Positions 4,233-5,157 of a stretch of 5,157 nt of DNA are shown one piece after another (position 1 is the first letter of the stretch; every line of letters begins with the position of its first letter). Source of the DNA: Candidatus Woesearchaeota archaeon. GTDB lineage: Archaea; Nanobdellota; Nanobdellia; Woesearchaeales; JACQNA01. The notes under the pieces are model-generated. The model was not told where the DNA came from. It ran no database searches and saw only the letters and a list, made by a program, of their open reading frames with translations. A program made the translations under genes and the position numbers. The DNA lies in NCBI GenBank assembly GCA_016203335.1, contig JACQNA010000046.1, positions 1 to 5,157 on the forward strand, written 5' to 3'.

Positions 4233-5057
4233 ATGGAAAAGACGTCCGTAAGCATCATCAGGCCGGATGGCATTGAACAAATAGAGTATGGAGAAAAGCA
4301 GAAAGCAGTCATATTCAGCCTCAGAGGGACCATAAGGACAAAGAAAGAGCGGAGAGCGATCGGGCATGCATTGCAGCGGACCGGGCGCAAGGTATATGCA
4401 ACGGGCATTCCCTGGGTGCAGGATGCCTACATTGAGAGGGAAGGGCACTATCTCTCCCAGCAGGATTTTGGTGAGGTTGCCGCTGGCGGAAATTATGTGT
4501 TTGGGGAAGGGTTCGTCATTGTTTCCTCGTCAATCGAGAATAAAGTGCATGCAGCAATGGAAAGCCAGTATTTCAGGAAATTCTTTGGCGGCGCCGAAAC
4601 AGTGTTCATTCCCCCAGTAAGCTCTGCACATGACCGATGGCAAGAGTATAAGCCAAGCCATATTGATATAACTTTGGGGTATATCCCTGCTGCACGGCTC
4701 ATGGTAATGGATCAAAGGCATTTCCTGGAGAATGAAAGGCAGATGCGCCTATTCATGCGGAGGCACCGTCTCAATATCCTCCTCACGCGCCAGGATCAGG
4801 AAAACAGGGCTCATTATTACCTAGCAAATTTCTTTGTTGTCCAGGAGAACGGATCTATGCAGGTTGTGGTCAACAGGTACAATAATCCGCTGCAGCACCA
4901 GAATGTCGGGACAGATGTCATTGAAACGCCGCAGGATATCATCAGGCTGCCGGAAGAATATCGCGGCTCGGTGCGGTGCGCGGCAAATAGCGCACATTCT
5001 CCGAAAGTGTGGGACGCAATGGATATCCCTTACCAATTCTGGGGTAGGAAAAGCTAG
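4233..5057 (+). CDS. Pentein-fold deiminase/amidinotransferase-like protein (guanidine-modifying enzyme superfamily)
   Basis: The 274-residue protein shows the spaced active-site signature of arginine deiminase, agmatine deiminase and dimethylargininase enzymes. These act on guanidino groups through a covalent Cys intermediate. The recognisable points are WVQD with D64 (family WxRD/FxRD), GGN (85-87) followed by VFGEGFVIVSSS, SHIDITLGYIP with H143 and D145 (family HxD), and RCAANS with C249 near the C-terminus (family HC.TN). The usual acidic residue just before GG, as in EGGD/EGGN, is absent: the sequence is VAAGGN with A84. The superfamily call is therefore well supported, but the substrate and even the activity are uncertain. 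There is no signal peptide, so it is probably cytoplasmic. The start is 6 bases after infB; a GAGGT abuts the ATG and GGGGAG lies further upstream. It is probably in an operon with infB. The archaeal factor aIF6 shares the fold but lacks the HxD/Cys set, so it is less likely. Confidence 0.7.
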   Translation: MEKTSVSIIRPDGIEQIEYGEKQKAVIFSLRGTIRTKKERRAIGHALQRTGRKVYATGIPWVQDAYIEREGHYLSQQDFGEVAAGGNYVFGEGFVIVSSSIENKVHAAMESQYFRKFFGGAETVFIPPVSSAHDRWQEYKPSHIDITLGYIPAARLMVMDQRHFLENERQMRLFMRRHRLNILLTRQDQENRAHYYLANFFVVQENGSMQVVVNRYNNPLQHQNVGTDVIETPQDIIRLPEEYRGSVRCAANSAHSPKVWDAMDIPYQFWGRKS

Positions 5058-5157
5058 GCATTGATTACCATGAGCCGCCGCGCCTTCGGCACATAGTTGA
5101 GCAGCTTGCCCTGTACCAGCTTTCCGCTGCCGAGAAAGTCAGACATATGTTGTACTA
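5054..5157 (-). CDS. Partial unidentified protein, C-terminal end
   Basis: A minus-strand frame runs from the window edge (5157) to TAG at 5056-5054 without interruption. It gives about 33 residues that end NYVPKARRLMVINA. An internal ATG at 5146 (MSDFLGSGKLVQG) is followed by 29 more residues, but no stop precedes it in the window. The piece is therefore more likely the tail of a longer gene than a separate mini-protein. The stop shares the palindrome CTAG with the stop of the deiminase-like gene on the other strand. Composition (basic, with a hydrophobic final strand) looks protein-coding. I do not recognise the family. Confidence 0.5.
   Translation of the reverse strand, partial: VQHMSDFLGSGKLVQGKLLNYVPKARRLMVINA

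Noticed and set aside
4233..5057. aIF6 (another pentein-fold translation factor) as identity of the gene after infB
   Set aside because: aIF6 is shorter, has five near-equal repeats and lacks the HxD and C-terminal Cys motifs seen here.

Overview
The window is a gene-dense piece of an archaeal chromosome. The evidence is gene content: an archaeal-type aIF5B, aEF1B, a short four-CxxC zinc-ribbon protein and an archaeal-type Trm1. The promoters also look archaeal: TATA boxes such as TTTATATA lie about 25 bases before likely transcription starts, and two genes appear to be leaderless. The small secreted beta-rich protein resembles proteins I associate with DPANN archaea (Woesearchaeota-like). 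That placement is a recollection-based inference, not a proof.

Layout. Positions 1-123 (+) hold the C-terminal end of a LemA-family protein. A strong promoter whose TATA box sits inside a 9-bp inverted repeat then drives a two-gene translation operon: the zinc-ribbon protein (181-348) and elongation factor aEF1B (350-625). Facing it, and overlapping it by 29 bp, is trm1 (1619-597, -), a tRNA G26 dimethyltransferase. Upstream of trm1 lies 1620-1905, which has no convincing gene. It contains a 214-bp element with 14-bp perfect terminal inverted repeats, a second 11-bp inner inverted repeat, several tight hairpins and flanking A-rich near-direct repeats. This is probably a MITE-like insertion, less likely a structured RNA gene. 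Next is a small exported protein (2271-1906, -), divergent from infB/aIF5B (2478-4226, +). Six bases after infB comes a pentein-fold deiminase/amidinotransferase-like enzyme (4233-5057, +). Its stop codon shares the palindrome CTAG with the stop of a partial minus-strand gene that runs off the window (5157-5054).

How it fits together. Four of the genes serve translation: tRNA modification, elongation factor nucleotide exchange, subunit joining, and a zinc-ribbon protein linked to translation. The pentein enzyme is probably co-transcribed with aIF5B, and its chemistry is uncertain because one expected acidic active-site residue is Ala. The most interesting parts are the 214-bp inverted-repeat element, the palindrome around the zinc-ribbon/aEF1B promoter, and the altered deiminase-like enzyme.
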